64,000 nucleotides of DNA from Planctomycetaceae bacterium (lineage in GTDB: Bacteria; Planctomycetota; Planctomycetia; Planctomycetales; Planctomycetaceae): NCBI GenBank assembly GCA_021732995.1, contig JAKFWA010000070.1, forward strand, positions 24,733 to 88,732. Direction: 5' to 3'. The notes below the pieces were generated by a model. That model ran no database searches and was not told the origin of the DNA. It saw nothing but the letters and a program-made list of their open reading frames with translations. The position numbers and the translations under genes were made by a program. Shown here piece after piece: positions 7,858 to 17,153 of the stretch (positions are counted from its first letter, which is position 1; every line of letters begins with the position of its first letter).

Positions 7858-10464
7858 ATGAAAATACTCAAGCTCAGCATTCTGCTTTTGTTCGGAAGCA
7901 TCGGCACTATCCAGATCGCCGAGGGTCAGGAGACTCCGATCTCTTTAGAGGCGGCTAAAGAACAGGGACGCAGCAAGTCCAGATTCTTGAAAGAGACCAA
8001 GGAAGTCACGAAGGCTGTTGACGTCGCTCCCAAAGCAAATGTCGCATTCTTTCGGGAGTCGGTCGGACCGATTCTCAAGAAGAGCTGCCTGGCCTGTCAT
8101 GGACCCGAAAAGGCAGAGGGCCGACTTCGCATCGACCAACTGAATCCGGACATCCTGACCGGCCCTGATGCTGAGCGGTGGCGCGAGGTCTTCAACGCAC
8201 TCAGCAAATCCGAGATGCCCCCGAAGGACGAGCCGGCCTATGCACTCGCGGACGCGGATCGGGGCCGCATTGTCGATTGGCTCAGCGAGGAACTGAATAC
8301 GGCGTCTGTCATACGTCGCAACAGCAAAGAGCATTCGTCTTTTCGCCGGTTGACGAAGTACGAATACAACTACGCTCTGCAGGACCTGCTTGGTCTGCCC
8401 TATTCGCTCGCGAATTCGCTGCCGCCGGAAACCGCCTCTGAGGAGGGTTTCAAGAACAGCTCGGAACTGCTGCAGATGTCTGTCATGCAGTTCGAGACGT
8501 ATCGGGAGATTGGACTCAAAGCCCTGAAACGCGCCACCGTGAGTGGTGAGCGTCCGCAACCCGTCACCTACATCATTTCGATGCCGGAAGAGATGGCGAA
8601 GGCGGAGTCCAAAAAGGATGACAAGGAAACCGACAAGAGCAAGAAGCCCACCAGGAAGCCCAAAAATCAGCAGCAGTTATTCAATCGAGAGACGGACGAC
8701 AGCGTTCCGTTTGGCGAGAGAAAGATCATGCCTCGTGCAGAGGCCGTTGCCGGGCAGACGCCCGCCGTTTCTCCCATCGTGCTGGTTCTGCCCCGATCGA
8801 ACGAATTGAAGCTTGACCTGGATCGTTTTCTTCCCGACGAAGGCACGATGCGTGTTCGCATTCGAGCCGGTCGTTCGACGATGAACCCTGACGAGCATGC
8901 AAGCCTGCGTCTGATCTTCAGCGCGCATACCAGTAACAACGCCAACTTCTCGCAGGTCGTCAGTGAGCATGATATCCCCGTCACGGCTTCCGCCGACGAC
9001 CCGCAATTCATTCACTTCGACATCCAGCTAAGCGATATCCAGCGCAACCCGTTCCGAAAGCTCGCTACAACATTTCCCAGACGGGACGAGTTTCTGCACA
9101 TTCACAATGTCTCGAATGCACACGGCGGGGAGCCTCTCCAGGTTCTGATCGACTACATCGAAATCAGCGCTCCGTTCTACGAGCAGTGGCCGCCGAAGAC
9201 TCACACCGACATCTTCTTTGAGAGCGCCAACAAGGGTGACGAGCAGGTCTATGGCCGCGAGGTGCTGAGCCGATTTCTGAGACGCGTTTGGCGTCGCCCC
9301 GTCGCCGCGCAGGAAGTCGATCAGTTCATGGCCCTGTTTGCGAAGTACCGGCCGGGATTCGCGACGTTCGAAGACGCGATGGTGGAAGTTCTGGCAACCG
9401 CGCTCGCCACGCCGGAGTTCCTCTATCTGACTCAACGAGTAACGACCGATGAGACGAAGTCCTCGGCAAGAATCAGTGAGCTGGAGCTGGCCAGCCGGCT
9501 CTCCGTATTTCTGTGGTCCAGTATTCCGGACGACGAACTGCTGAAACTCGCGGAGCAAGGAAAGCTCAGAGAGCCGGAAGTTCTGACCGCTCAAATCAAA
9601 CGCATGCTGGCGGACCCGCGTTCACAACGATTCTCTCAGAACTTCGTTGAGCAATGGCTGGGTTTGGACAGGATGAATAGTGTCACTCATGTGACTGATA
9701 GTTCGTTGAGAGACGCGATGCAGGAAGAGCCCGTCGCGTTCTTTGATGAGGTGCTGAAGCAAAACCACAGCATCATGGACTTCATCCATTCCGATTACGC
9801 TGTGGTGAACGAGCGGCTCGCAGCGCACTATCGGATTCCCAAGGTCTACGGTCCTGATTTCCGCAAGGTGTCCGTCACCCCGCAAATGAATCGCGGCGGT
9901 CTGCTGACGTCTGCCGCGATCATGACCATGAACTCGGACGGCAAGGATTCGCATCCGCTCAAGCGTGGCGTCTGGATGCTGAAGCGCATTCTTGACGATC
10001 CGTCACCGCCGCCACCGCCGAATGTTCCGGAAGTCGACCTGACCGACCCGGAGATTCTAAAGATGACTCTCAAAGAACGGATCGCAAATCATCGGAACAA
10101 GCCGGCCTGCATTTCGTGTCACGCCAAGATCGACCCGTGGGGCATCGCGTTTGAGAACTACGACGCTCTCGGAACATTTCGAACTCAAATCGGTAACCAA
10201 CCTGTCGATGCGACTGCGGAACTCTTCAATCGGCAAACGCTGGCTGGGGTAGATGGGCTCAAGCGGTATTTGCTGACCGACCGACAAGATCAATTCGCCA
10301 GAGCGATGGTGCATAAGCTGACGGCCTACGCTCTGGGCAGACCACTTTCCTTTGGCGACCGTGCTGACATAGACCAGTTGACCGCACAGTTCAGAAGACG
10401 GGATGATGGCTTGGGCGACATGATCCACCTGATCATCAGCAGTAACCTCTTCAACTCGAAGTAG
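7858..10464 (+). CDS. DUF1592 (PSD1-type) planctomycete cytochrome-c-like protein
   Basis: 868-residue exported protein. A signal peptide (MKILKLSILLLFGSIGTIQIA) is followed by a c-type haem motif, CLACH (C77, C80, H81), in a planctomycete cytochrome domain with a downstream EMPPKDEP segment. The middle carries the DUF1587/DUF1592/DUF1588 architecture and the end a second CISCH (C751, C754, H755) before the DUF1585 region. Haem attachment is predicted from the motifs only. Function of the family is not established; abundant copies in planctomycetes are usually paired with a DUF1552 gene, exactly as here (start 10644). A Lys/Ser-rich low-complexity patch lies near residues 245-275. The ATG at 7858 is chosen because it starts a clean signal peptide. 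Electron transfer coupled to polymer breakdown is only an inference. Confidence 0.9.
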   Translation: MKILKLSILLLFGSIGTIQIAEGQETPISLEAAKEQGRSKSRFLKETKEVTKAVDVAPKANVAFFRESVGPILKKSCLACHGPEKAEGRLRIDQLNPDILTGPDAERWREVFNALSKSEMPPKDEPAYALADADRGRIVDWLSEELNTASVIRRNSKEHSSFRRLTKYEYNYALQDLLGLPYSLANSLPPETASEEGFKNSSELLQMSVMQFETYREIGLKALKRATVSGERPQPVTYIISMPEEMAKAESKKDDKETDKSKKPTRKPKNQQQLFNRETDDSVPFGERKIMPRAEAVAGQTPAVSPIVLVLPRSNELKLDLDRFLPDEGTMRVRIRAGRSTMNPDEHASLRLIFSAHTSNNANFSQVVSEHDIPVTASADDPQFIHFDIQLSDIQRNPFRKLATTFPRRDEFLHIHNVSNAHGGEPLQVLIDYIEISAPFYEQWPPKTHTDIFFESANKGDEQVYGREVLSRFLRRVWRRPVAAQEVDQFMALFAKYRPGFATFEDAMVEVLATALATPEFLYLTQRVTTDETKSSARISELELASRLSVFLWSSIPDDELLKLAEQGKLREPEVLTAQIKRMLADPRSQRFSQNFVEQWLGLDRMNSVTHVTDSSLRDAMQEEPVAFFDEVLKQNHSIMDFIHSDYAVVNERLAAHYRIPKVYGPDFRKVSVTPQMNRGGLLTSAAIMTMNSDGKDSHPLKRGVWMLKRILDDPSPPPPPNVPEVDLTDPEILKMTLKERIANHRNKPACISCHAKIDPWGIAFENYDALGTFRTQIGNQPVDATAELFNRQTLAGVDGLKRYLLTDRQDQFARAMVHKLTAYALGRPLSFGDRADIDQLTAQFRRRDDGLGDMIHLIISSNLFNSK

Positions 10465-10502
10465 AACAACCTGCAGACGTGTTTCTAGTAGCTGTCGAAT
10501 TT

Positions 10503-10603
10503 GTAGGGTGGGACCAGCGGCGATTAGCCGCGCCGGCCCACCAGTTGAAATCATTGTTGAATCATGGTGGGCCGGCGCTCTAAGCGAGCTTGTCCCACCC
10601 TAC
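10503..10603. repeat. REP-like palindrome, copy 1 (about 101 bp)
   Basis: Outer arms GTAGGGTGGGACCAGC and CTTGTCCCACCCTAC plus inner arms CCGGCCCACCA and TGGTGGGCCGGCGCT are complementary and would fold into a long hairpin. The same arms occur around the RAYT gene at 20417-20504 and 21071-21152. The central loop and inner stem differ between copies. It lies between the DUF1592 stop and the DUF1552 start and could attenuate read-through between them. Confidence 0.88.
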
Positions 10604-10643
10604 GTACCTTTTGCATCGGGCTATCTAGCGTCCGCGAAAGACT

Positions 10644-12041
10644 ATGAACAACAAATCCGCTTTGCTGAGTCGCAGAACTTTTCTTCAGGGCACCGGTTTG
10701 GCTCTCGCCTTGCCGTGGTTTGAAACATTTGCCGTGGGCAGCCCAGCTAAGAACGAGACTCCTAAGCGGTTTGTCAGCGTCTATCACCCGGATGGTGTGG
10801 GATTGCCACTCAAGTCTGATCCGGCCTGGGAAGATTGGAGTTGGTTTCCGCGGGGCGGCGAAACGGACTTCAAATTGACCAAAGTCCTGGATGTGCTCGA
10901 GCCACTGCGGAGCGACATCACGATCTATTCCGGGCTGTCACATCCCGCCGCTCGAAACGTGCACGGCCATTCGAATGCGGACCAGTATCTGACGGCTGCG
11001 CCAACGGGTGGTCATGGCCCGTATCAGAATTCGATCTCTCTTGATCAAGCGTATGCGGAGCACGCTGGCGACTTTACTCGACACTCTTCACTGGTTCTGT
11101 CTACCAACGGCGGCGTGGGCGGCCCACGCGGTGCCCAGACTCAGTCCTTCAATCGAGAAGGACGGCCGATTCCGGCGATGAATAAACCCAAGCAAATCTT
11201 CGATATGCTGTTTGTCACGAGCGGCAAAGACGCAGCAGAACGATTGGCGCGAAGCAAGAGTGCCCTCGATCTCCTGATCGAAAACACTCGCTCGCTGAAT
11301 CGCCAACTTTCTCATCGCGATCAAGAGACGCTCAAGCAGTATCTGGATGCCGTGCGCGATACCGAGTTGAAGCTCGCGAAGGCCCAGAAGTGGATTGATA
11401 CTCCAATTCCTCAGGTGGATACCAAGAACCTGCATCTGGAAGCTGAGCCTAAAGAAGCGAGGCTCTATTTCCAGACGATGTATGAACTGATCTATCTCGC
11501 CTTCCTGAGCGATTCGACTCGCGCCGTGACGTTCCAGTTGGGGCGAGAAAACGGCGAAGGCCCACACGACCTGCTATCCCTGGCTGTTGGTATGGGTGGT
11601 GCTCATGGCCTGACTCATGACGTCAAGCGGCCCGGCGGCTGGAAGAACCTGGGTACCTACAACCGCTATCAAGCCGAGGAATTTGGTCGCTTCGCACAAC
11701 GGCTGAAGGACACACCCGAGCCGACCGGCGAAGGCAATCTGCTGGACAACACGTTTGCCATGCACGGCTCAGCGTCCAGCAGTTTCCACCTCTCACGCAA
11801 CTATCCGATCATTTCCGCCGGTGGTAAGAACCTCGGTTTTACCAACGGTCGGTATCTCAAGTTTGGCAAAGGCAACGAAGACAACCAGGCCGGCGCGGGA
11901 ATCGATACCGATGCTGGGTGGCAAAGCAAGCTGGAAGTGGAAGAACTCCCCTTGGCGAAGCTCTTCGTCACCGTCCTGCAGAGACTCGGTGTTGAGACCG
12001 ATAAGTTCGGCGGATCGACCGGGACGTTGAGCCGGGTGTAA
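10644..12041 (+). CDS. DUF1552 protein with Tat-type signal
   Basis: 465 residues. The N-terminus has a twin-arginine signal (SRRTFLQGTGLALALP), so the protein is probably exported folded. The remainder fits DUF1552: an early RFVSVYHPDGVG segment, SGLSHPAARNVHGHSNADQYL with several histidines, and a late LGRENGEGPHDL plus GGAHGLTHD block. The His/Asp-rich blocks suggest metal binding, and DUF1552 is regarded as distantly related to the DUF1501/sulfatase-like proteins, but no activity is known. It follows the DUF1592 gene by 179 bases, an arrangement typical of planctomycetes, and the two products probably act together outside the cytoplasm. Confidence 0.9.
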   Translation: MNNKSALLSRRTFLQGTGLALALPWFETFAVGSPAKNETPKRFVSVYHPDGVGLPLKSDPAWEDWSWFPRGGETDFKLTKVLDVLEPLRSDITIYSGLSHPAARNVHGHSNADQYLTAAPTGGHGPYQNSISLDQAYAEHAGDFTRHSSLVLSTNGGVGGPRGAQTQSFNREGRPIPAMNKPKQIFDMLFVTSGKDAAERLARSKSALDLLIENTRSLNRQLSHRDQETLKQYLDAVRDTELKLAKAQKWIDTPIPQVDTKNLHLEAEPKEARLYFQTMYELIYLAFLSDSTRAVTFQLGRENGEGPHDLLSLAVGMGGAHGLTHDVKRPGGWKNLGTYNRYQAEEFGRFAQRLKDTPEPTGEGNLLDNTFAMHGSASSSFHLSRNYPIISAGGKNLGFTNGRYLKFGKGNEDNQAGAGIDTDAGWQSKLEVEELPLAKLFVTVLQRLGVETDKFGGSTGTLSRV

Positions 12042-12123
12042 GAGGCGCGCATGAGCGCGAGAAGTGAAGGCTGGCCAGAGGCAGCTTCTTTCGCTGAGCA
12101 GAGCCTGAAACGGCATCGACAAG

Positions 12124-12187
12124 CCGTAGCATGGACGCCCCGTCCGTGCGTAATGAGTCCAGCACGGACGGGGCGTCCATGCTACGG
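12124..12187. repeat. 26-bp perfect palindrome with 12-base loop
   Basis: Arms 12124-12149 and 12162-12187 are exactly complementary over 26 bases; the core is CATGGACGCCCCGTCCGTGC. It is unrelated in sequence to the RAYT-linked palindromes. It sits between the DUF1552 stop and the sulfatase start. Lacking a T-run it is not a standard terminator; its perfection suggests a recently copied mobile repeat. Confidence 0.85.
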
Positions 12188-12224
12188 TCTTTACCTTGAG
12201 TTCAGGTTTGAAGGCGGAATGATC

Positions 12225-13670
12225 ATGGCAACCGCGCGATTCACAGTCCTTGTGGCCCTGCTCTTAGTTTCCACGTTTACGGTTGAAATCGCTGCCGCGC
12301 CTCCGGCTTCCAGGCCGAATATCGTCTTCATCATGGCCGACGATCTTGGTTACACGGATGTTGGTTGTTTCGGCAGTAAGTATTACGAGACGCCGAACAT
12401 TGACCGGCTCGCGACGCAGGGCATGAAGCTGCTGAGCCATCATCATTGCCAAAACTGCACACCCACTCGCGCCGCGCTAATGAGCGGACAGTACGGAGCT
12501 CGCACCGGCGTCTATACCGTTGGGGGAACGGAACGATTCGATTGGAGCAAACGCCCACTCCGTCCAGTGGAGAACATCACTGATCTCCCTCTTGATCGCG
12601 ACATCATCCCGAAACAGCTCAAGGCGGCCGGTTACGCGACGGGTATGTTTGGCAAATGGCACATTGGTCAGCAGGGCAACTATCAACCCGGCAAGCGAGG
12701 CTTTGACGAGGCCATCGTGAGCATGGGGAAGCACTTCGACTTCGCCACGACGCCCAAGACCGAGTACCCAGAAGGCCAGTACCTCGCCGACTTTCTCACG
12801 AATAGGGCTGTTGACTTCATCACACGCCATAAGAATGAACCGTTTTTCCTTTACCTGCCCCATTTCGGTGTTCATTCGCCCCATGAAGCCAAAGCTGATC
12901 TGATCGCGAAGTTCAAAGCCAAACCGGGAGTTGGTGGGCACAACAACGCGACCTATGCGGCGATGATTGCCTCTGTCGATGAAAGCGTCGGCCGGGTCAT
13001 GCAGACCTTGGATGATTTGAAGCTGGCCGAGAACACCGTGCTCATTTTCACCAGCGATAATGGCGGTGTTGGAGGTTACGTCCGCGAAGGCATCAAGAAG
13101 GCAGGTGATGTCACTGACAACGCTCCGCTGCGCAGTGGAAAGGGAAGTCTGTACGAAGGCGGCACGCGCGAACCGTTCATCGTCCGTTGGCCGTCCGTTA
13201 CGAAGCCTGGATCGACGTGCAACGTGCCGACCATTCATGTGGATATCTTCCCGACGATGCTGGAACTGGCGAGTGCGCCCAACCCTCGGCAAGTGCTTGA
13301 TGGTGAGAGCCTCGTCAAGCTTTTTCAGAATCCGAGCGGGCAACTCAAGCGCGATGCTATCTTTCAGCACTTTCCAGGTTACCTCGGAGCTGGAGCTGAT
13401 AACTGGCGCACGACGCCGGTGAGCCTCGTTCAAATCGGCGAGTGGAAGCTGATGGAGTTTCTCGAAGACGGACGCCTAGAGCTATACAACCTCGCCAACG
13501 ACATCGGCGAAGCGAAGAACCTGGCGAAAGAGAATCCCGACAAAGCTAAGGAACTCCACGCTCGCCTGGTCGCATGGCGCGCCGAAGTAAACGCTCCGAT
13601 GCCGACCAAGAACGAGGGCGAGTCTGCTAAACCGAAGGCCAAGGGCAAGGCAAAGAAAAAGGACGCCTGA
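12225..13670 (+). CDS. Formylglycine-dependent sulfatase, secreted
   Basis: 481 residues. Hydrolyses sulfate esters, likely on carbohydrate polymers, outside the cytoplasm. After a signal peptide (TARFTVLVALLLVSTF) come the metal-binding NIVFIMADDLGYTDVG block and the activation motif CTPTR, whose cysteine (C78) must be converted to formylglycine. TSDNGG and the lysine-containing GKWH block follow as in family members. The tail is Lys/Ala-rich (KPKAKGKAKKK). The frame is open far upstream, to 12051, but that stretch contains the 26-bp palindrome. The start at 12225 has an AGGCGG sequence 7-8 bases upstream; ATG 12219 two codons earlier is the alternative. The next sulfatase starts one base after this stop. 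Confidence 0.93.
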   Translation: MATARFTVLVALLLVSTFTVEIAAAPPASRPNIVFIMADDLGYTDVGCFGSKYYETPNIDRLATQGMKLLSHHHCQNCTPTRAALMSGQYGARTGVYTVGGTERFDWSKRPLRPVENITDLPLDRDIIPKQLKAAGYATGMFGKWHIGQQGNYQPGKRGFDEAIVSMGKHFDFATTPKTEYPEGQYLADFLTNRAVDFITRHKNEPFFLYLPHFGVHSPHEAKADLIAKFKAKPGVGGHNNATYAAMIASVDESVGRVMQTLDDLKLAENTVLIFTSDNGGVGGYVREGIKKAGDVTDNAPLRSGKGSLYEGGTREPFIVRWPSVTKPGSTCNVPTIHVDIFPTMLELASAPNPRQVLDGESLVKLFQNPSGQLKRDAIFQHFPGYLGAGADNWRTTPVSLVQIGEWKLMEFLEDGRLELYNLANDIGEAKNLAKENPDKAKELHARLVAWRAEVNAPMPTKNEGESAKPKAKGKAKKKDA

Positions 13671-13671
13671 C

Positions 13672-15171
13672 ATGCAACACGCGCTCAATGTGATTGTCAG
13701 AGTGTTGTTCATCCTGCTGGCAGCCCTGCCAACGGTGGAAAAGCTTTTCGCAGCCGAACGCAAACCGAACCTGGTCTATATCTTCACGGACGACCAACGC
13801 TGGGATGCGCTGGGAGTGGTGCAGCGGGAACAGGGAGAGAGGGGGCGGTTTCCTTGGCTGAAGACGCCAAATCTTGATCGGCTGGCCGCGGAGGGTGTGC
13901 GGTTTCGGAACGCGTTTGTCGTGAACTCGCTGTGCGCGCCGTCGCGAGCGACGCTCATCACCGGCCAGTACGGGCATGTCAACGGCGTGGTTAACAACCA
14001 TACGCCGCATCCGGCAGGCAATATCAGTCTGCCCTCGCTGCTACGTCCGGCCGGCTATGTCTCGGCCTACATGGGAAAGTGGCATCACGGCAATCAGTCC
14101 GGGAAGCGTCCCGGTTTTGACTACTCGGCCAGCTTCGTCGGCCAAGGCAAGTATTTCGATTGCCCGGTCGAGGTGAATGGCGTGGCGACTCCGACGAAAG
14201 GTTTCATCGATGATGTGACCACCGACTACGCCGCTGGATTCATCCAAGAGAACAAAGACCGACCGTTCTTGCTCATCCTCGGCTACAAGACTTGCCACGG
14301 TCCGTTCACTCCGCCGCCCCGCCACGAAAAGACGTACGAGGGTGAGGAAGCTCGACGCACTCCCAATCTAGGACTGCGAGCACCTTATCGAAGTGCCGAT
14401 GCCGGACAGGGCGGTGCGAAAGGCAAAGCTGCGGCGAAATCGTCTGACTCGCCAACTGTTCCGACTAACCTGGGCATGTTTCGAGGTATCACGGCTATCG
14501 ACGACAACGTCGGCAAGTTGTTGAAGCTGCTGGACGAGCTCAAGCTGACCGATGATACGGTGGTCTGCTTTTCCAGTGACAACGGCTACTACCTTGGCGA
14601 ACACAACTTGGGCGATAAGAGGTCAGCCTACGAAGAGGCTTTGCGAGTTCCCATGCTGGTGCGCTACCCGCGTCTCGTTGCCGAAGGCCGAACCGATGAC
14701 CACATGGTGCTGAACGTGGACCCGGCAGCGACGTTCCTGGACCTGGCCGGCATCCCCGTACCGGCGACGATGCACGGCCGCAGTTGGAAGCCATTGCTCG
14801 AAGGCAAGAGCGAGGTGGCGTGGCGCGATAGCTTTTTCTATTGCTACTTCTTTGAACGCAGCTTCGCGACACCGACCACCACGGCCGTGCGAACTCAGAA
14901 TGCTAAGCTGATCAAGTATCCCGGACACGACGACTGGACCGAAGTCTTCGACCTAAAGGCAGATCCCTACGAAACGAAGAACCTCGCTACTGATCCGGCC
15001 CACTCCGATCTGCGCAAATCTTTGGAAGCCGAGTACGAGAAACAGTCACAAGCGATCGGCTTTCGCATCCCCGACTTTGCTGACGTTCCGCCTGCTGATG
15101 GTTCCTTACCAAACCCCAACAGGAACTTGAAGCCCCAGAACGCTGCGAAGAAGCCGAAGGCGCAAGAATGA
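13672..15171 (+). CDS. Second formylglycine-dependent sulfatase, secreted
   Basis: 499 residues, translationally coupled to the preceding sulfatase (one base between stop and ATG). Signal peptide near residues 1-27; NLVYIFTDDQRWDALG metal-binding block; activation motif CAPSR with the modifiable C88; GKWHHG block and FSSDNGYYLGEH further on. Sequence differs clearly from its neighbour, so the two probably cut different linkages or substrates. The C-terminus ends in Lys/Ala-rich sequence like its neighbour's. No formylglycine-generating enzyme is encoded in this window, so activation must come from elsewhere. The late FDLKADPYETKNLA block is typical of the choline-sulfatase/iduronate-sulfatase-like branch, but the substrate is unknown. 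Confidence 0.93.
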   Translation: MQHALNVIVRVLFILLAALPTVEKLFAAERKPNLVYIFTDDQRWDALGVVQREQGERGRFPWLKTPNLDRLAAEGVRFRNAFVVNSLCAPSRATLITGQYGHVNGVVNNHTPHPAGNISLPSLLRPAGYVSAYMGKWHHGNQSGKRPGFDYSASFVGQGKYFDCPVEVNGVATPTKGFIDDVTTDYAAGFIQENKDRPFLLILGYKTCHGPFTPPPRHEKTYEGEEARRTPNLGLRAPYRSADAGQGGAKGKAAAKSSDSPTVPTNLGMFRGITAIDDNVGKLLKLLDELKLTDDTVVCFSSDNGYYLGEHNLGDKRSAYEEALRVPMLVRYPRLVAEGRTDDHMVLNVDPAATFLDLAGIPVPATMHGRSWKPLLEGKSEVAWRDSFFYCYFFERSFATPTTTAVRTQNAKLIKYPGHDDWTEVFDLKADPYETKNLATDPAHSDLRKSLEAEYEKQSQAIGFRIPDFADVPPADGSLPNPNRNLKPQNAAKKPKAQE

Positions 15172-15186
15172 ATCGCAGACTCGCGC

Positions 15187-15209
15187 ATTCGCCACCCAAG
15201 GTGGCGAAT
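15187..15209. repeat. Perfect 10-bp hairpin with CAA loop
   Basis: Arms 15187-15196 and 15200-15209 are exactly complementary around a 3-base loop, just after the second sulfatase stop. There is no following T-run. It may slow or end transcription between the sulfatases and the propeller gene, but this is not a standard terminator. Confidence 0.55.
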
Positions 15210-15302
15210 TGCACGGGCATACTTGGTAGAGTTCGTGTCCTCTTGAAGTGTGCTGACCACGATCCGGCTGCCCCCGCATGCTCCCTCCCCAGGAAACCCG
15301 CC

Positions 15303-17153
15303 ATGAAACTGACCGTCGCCTCGTTCGCAACCTTCTGTGTGTTGTCAGTCTGGAGTGCGACGTGTTCCGCCCAAGTGCCGTCCAAGCCCGGCGAGTGGCC
15401 ACAATGGCGAGGTCCCAATCGTGATGGCATCAGCACCGACAAAGGTTTGCTGAAGGAGTGGCCGGCCGAGGGGCCCAAGGTCGTGTGGCAAGTGGATTCG
15501 GTCGGCACAGGTTATTCGTCGATCGCGGTGAAGGACGGCCGCATCATCACACAAGGGGATTTGGATGGCGTCGAGCACATTATCGCCTTGAACGCCAAAG
15601 ACGGGAAGACGTTGTGGTCGGTGCAACCAACACCGGTCGTTTCGTTGCTTGAAACCCGCATCGAAGCGGACATGAAGCAGCTTGACCGTGACAAGGACGG
15701 CACCGTCAGTGAAATCGAAGCCTTGGGGCGATTTGGTTGGGATTGGAACAAGTACGACAAAGCCGGAACTGAAGCCGTTGAGGCGGTCGCTGATCGACGC
15801 TCCGCAGCATTGCTGAAGGAACTCGACAAGGACGCTGACGGCAAGCTGATGTTTGCTGAAGCAGGGAATCTGCTTCGCGAAACGTTCGAACGCATCGACA
15901 TCAAAGATGACGGCGCGGATGCGACGGCATTGGCGACGTCGAGAACCGAAGCCTACTTGAAGGAACTGGATAAGGACGGGGACGGTAAGATCACTCGCCA
16001 AGAAGCGCGCGGTACCGCACTCGATCGCAATTTCGGTCGCATGGATGTGCGCGATCCGGCGACGAACAAGTCCGATGATGTGCTGACCAAGGATGAAATT
16101 CAGACGTCCCTCGCGAAGCACGAAGCCGGTCGTGATGGCGTGGTGACGATCGATGAACTGCGTCGCTACTACGTCGCGAACAAGGTTGCTGGCGACGGTA
16201 TACTGACTGCGGCTGAACTGCGCGGAGCGGTCGGCGGCTACCGTAATGGCATGGGTGACGGTCCTCGCGGAACACCGACAATCGACGGCGAGCGTGTTTA
16301 CGCCGAAGGTGGCAACGGTGATCTCGTCTGCCTCGAAGCGGCCACCGGCAAGACGCTGTGGTATGTGAATCTGCGAAATGACTTTGGTGGGGGAACTCCG
16401 GGCTGGGGCTATTCAGAATCTCCGTTGATCGTCGACGACATGGTGATTGTCACCCCCGGTGGTGGCAAAGGGACGCTGGTCGCGCTCAACAAGCTAGACG
16501 GCAAGTTGATCTGGCAGAGCAAGGGAGTCACCCAAGGGGCGCACTACACATCCCCCGAAGTGGCCACGATCAATGGCGTCCGCCAGGTCGTGCAGTTTGC
16601 CAATCAAAGTGTGTTTAGCGTTTCGCTCGCGGATGGCTCGCCGCTGTGGAGCTACAAGTCTCCAGCGAATGGCACGGCCAACTGCTGCACACCGATCATT
16701 GAAGGCGATTTGGTATTCGCGTCGAGTTCTTACGGCACTGGTGGCGGCCTCGCGAAGATCACGCTAGCTGGCAGCACTCAAGTGGCTGAAGAGGTCTACT
16801 TCGAAAAGAAGATGGCTTGCCATCACGGTGGCATCGTGAAAGTGGGCGACAACATGTACTCGGCCGGCGGCGGACCACTGATGTGCATGGACTTCAAGAC
16901 TGGCAAGATTCACTGGCAAGCGCGTAGCGCTGGTAAAGGATCAATGTGTGTCGCGGACGGAATGCTCTATGTGCTGGGCGAGGGGCACGACGTCGCCCTG
17001 GCAGAAGTCACTCCCGAGGGCTATCGCGAGCACGGACGTATGAAGATCCAGTCACACGGTCGACCAGCCTGGGCTCACATCGTTGTGACCGGCGGTCGCA
17101 TGTATCTGCGCGACCAGGAGTCTCTATCGGTCTACGACGTGACTGCGAAGTGA
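15303..17153 (+). CDS. PQQ-like beta-propeller protein with inserted EF-hands
   Basis: 616-residue exported protein. A signal peptide (MKLTVASFATFCVLSVW, cleavage near SAQ) is followed by PQWRGPNRDGIS, a hallmark of planctomycete PQQ-like outer-membrane-protein-assembly-type propellers. After the first blade or two comes an inserted calcium-binding module (about residues 118-320) with loops such as DRDKDGTVSEIE, DKDADGKLMFAE, DKDGDGKITRQE and a weaker GRDGVVTIDE. The propeller then resumes at GTPTIDGERVYAEGGNGDLV to the end. True PQQ enzymes have extra catalytic residues not evident here, so binding or scaffolding is as likely as dehydrogenase activity. The ATG at 15303 is chosen over an open frame from 15168 because it starts the signal peptide. 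Confidence 0.88.
   Translation: MKLTVASFATFCVLSVWSATCSAQVPSKPGEWPQWRGPNRDGISTDKGLLKEWPAEGPKVVWQVDSVGTGYSSIAVKDGRIITQGDLDGVEHIIALNAKDGKTLWSVQPTPVVSLLETRIEADMKQLDRDKDGTVSEIEALGRFGWDWNKYDKAGTEAVEAVADRRSAALLKELDKDADGKLMFAEAGNLLRETFERIDIKDDGADATALATSRTEAYLKELDKDGDGKITRQEARGTALDRNFGRMDVRDPATNKSDDVLTKDEIQTSLAKHEAGRDGVVTIDELRRYYVANKVAGDGILTAAELRGAVGGYRNGMGDGPRGTPTIDGERVYAEGGNGDLVCLEAATGKTLWYVNLRNDFGGGTPGWGYSESPLIVDDMVIVTPGGGKGTLVALNKLDGKLIWQSKGVTQGAHYTSPEVATINGVRQVVQFANQSVFSVSLADGSPLWSYKSPANGTANCCTPIIEGDLVFASSSYGTGGGLAKITLAGSTQVAEEVYFEKKMACHHGGIVKVGDNMYSAGGGPLMCMDFKTGKIHWQARSAGKGSMCVADGMLYVLGEGHDVALAEVTPEGYREHGRMKIQSHGRPAWAHIVVTGGRMYLRDQESLSVYDVTAK

Noticed and set aside
12051..12224. Upstream extension of the first sulfatase
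   Set aside because: The stretch contains the 26-bp palindrome and has no signal peptide; ATG 12225 (or 12219) begins one.
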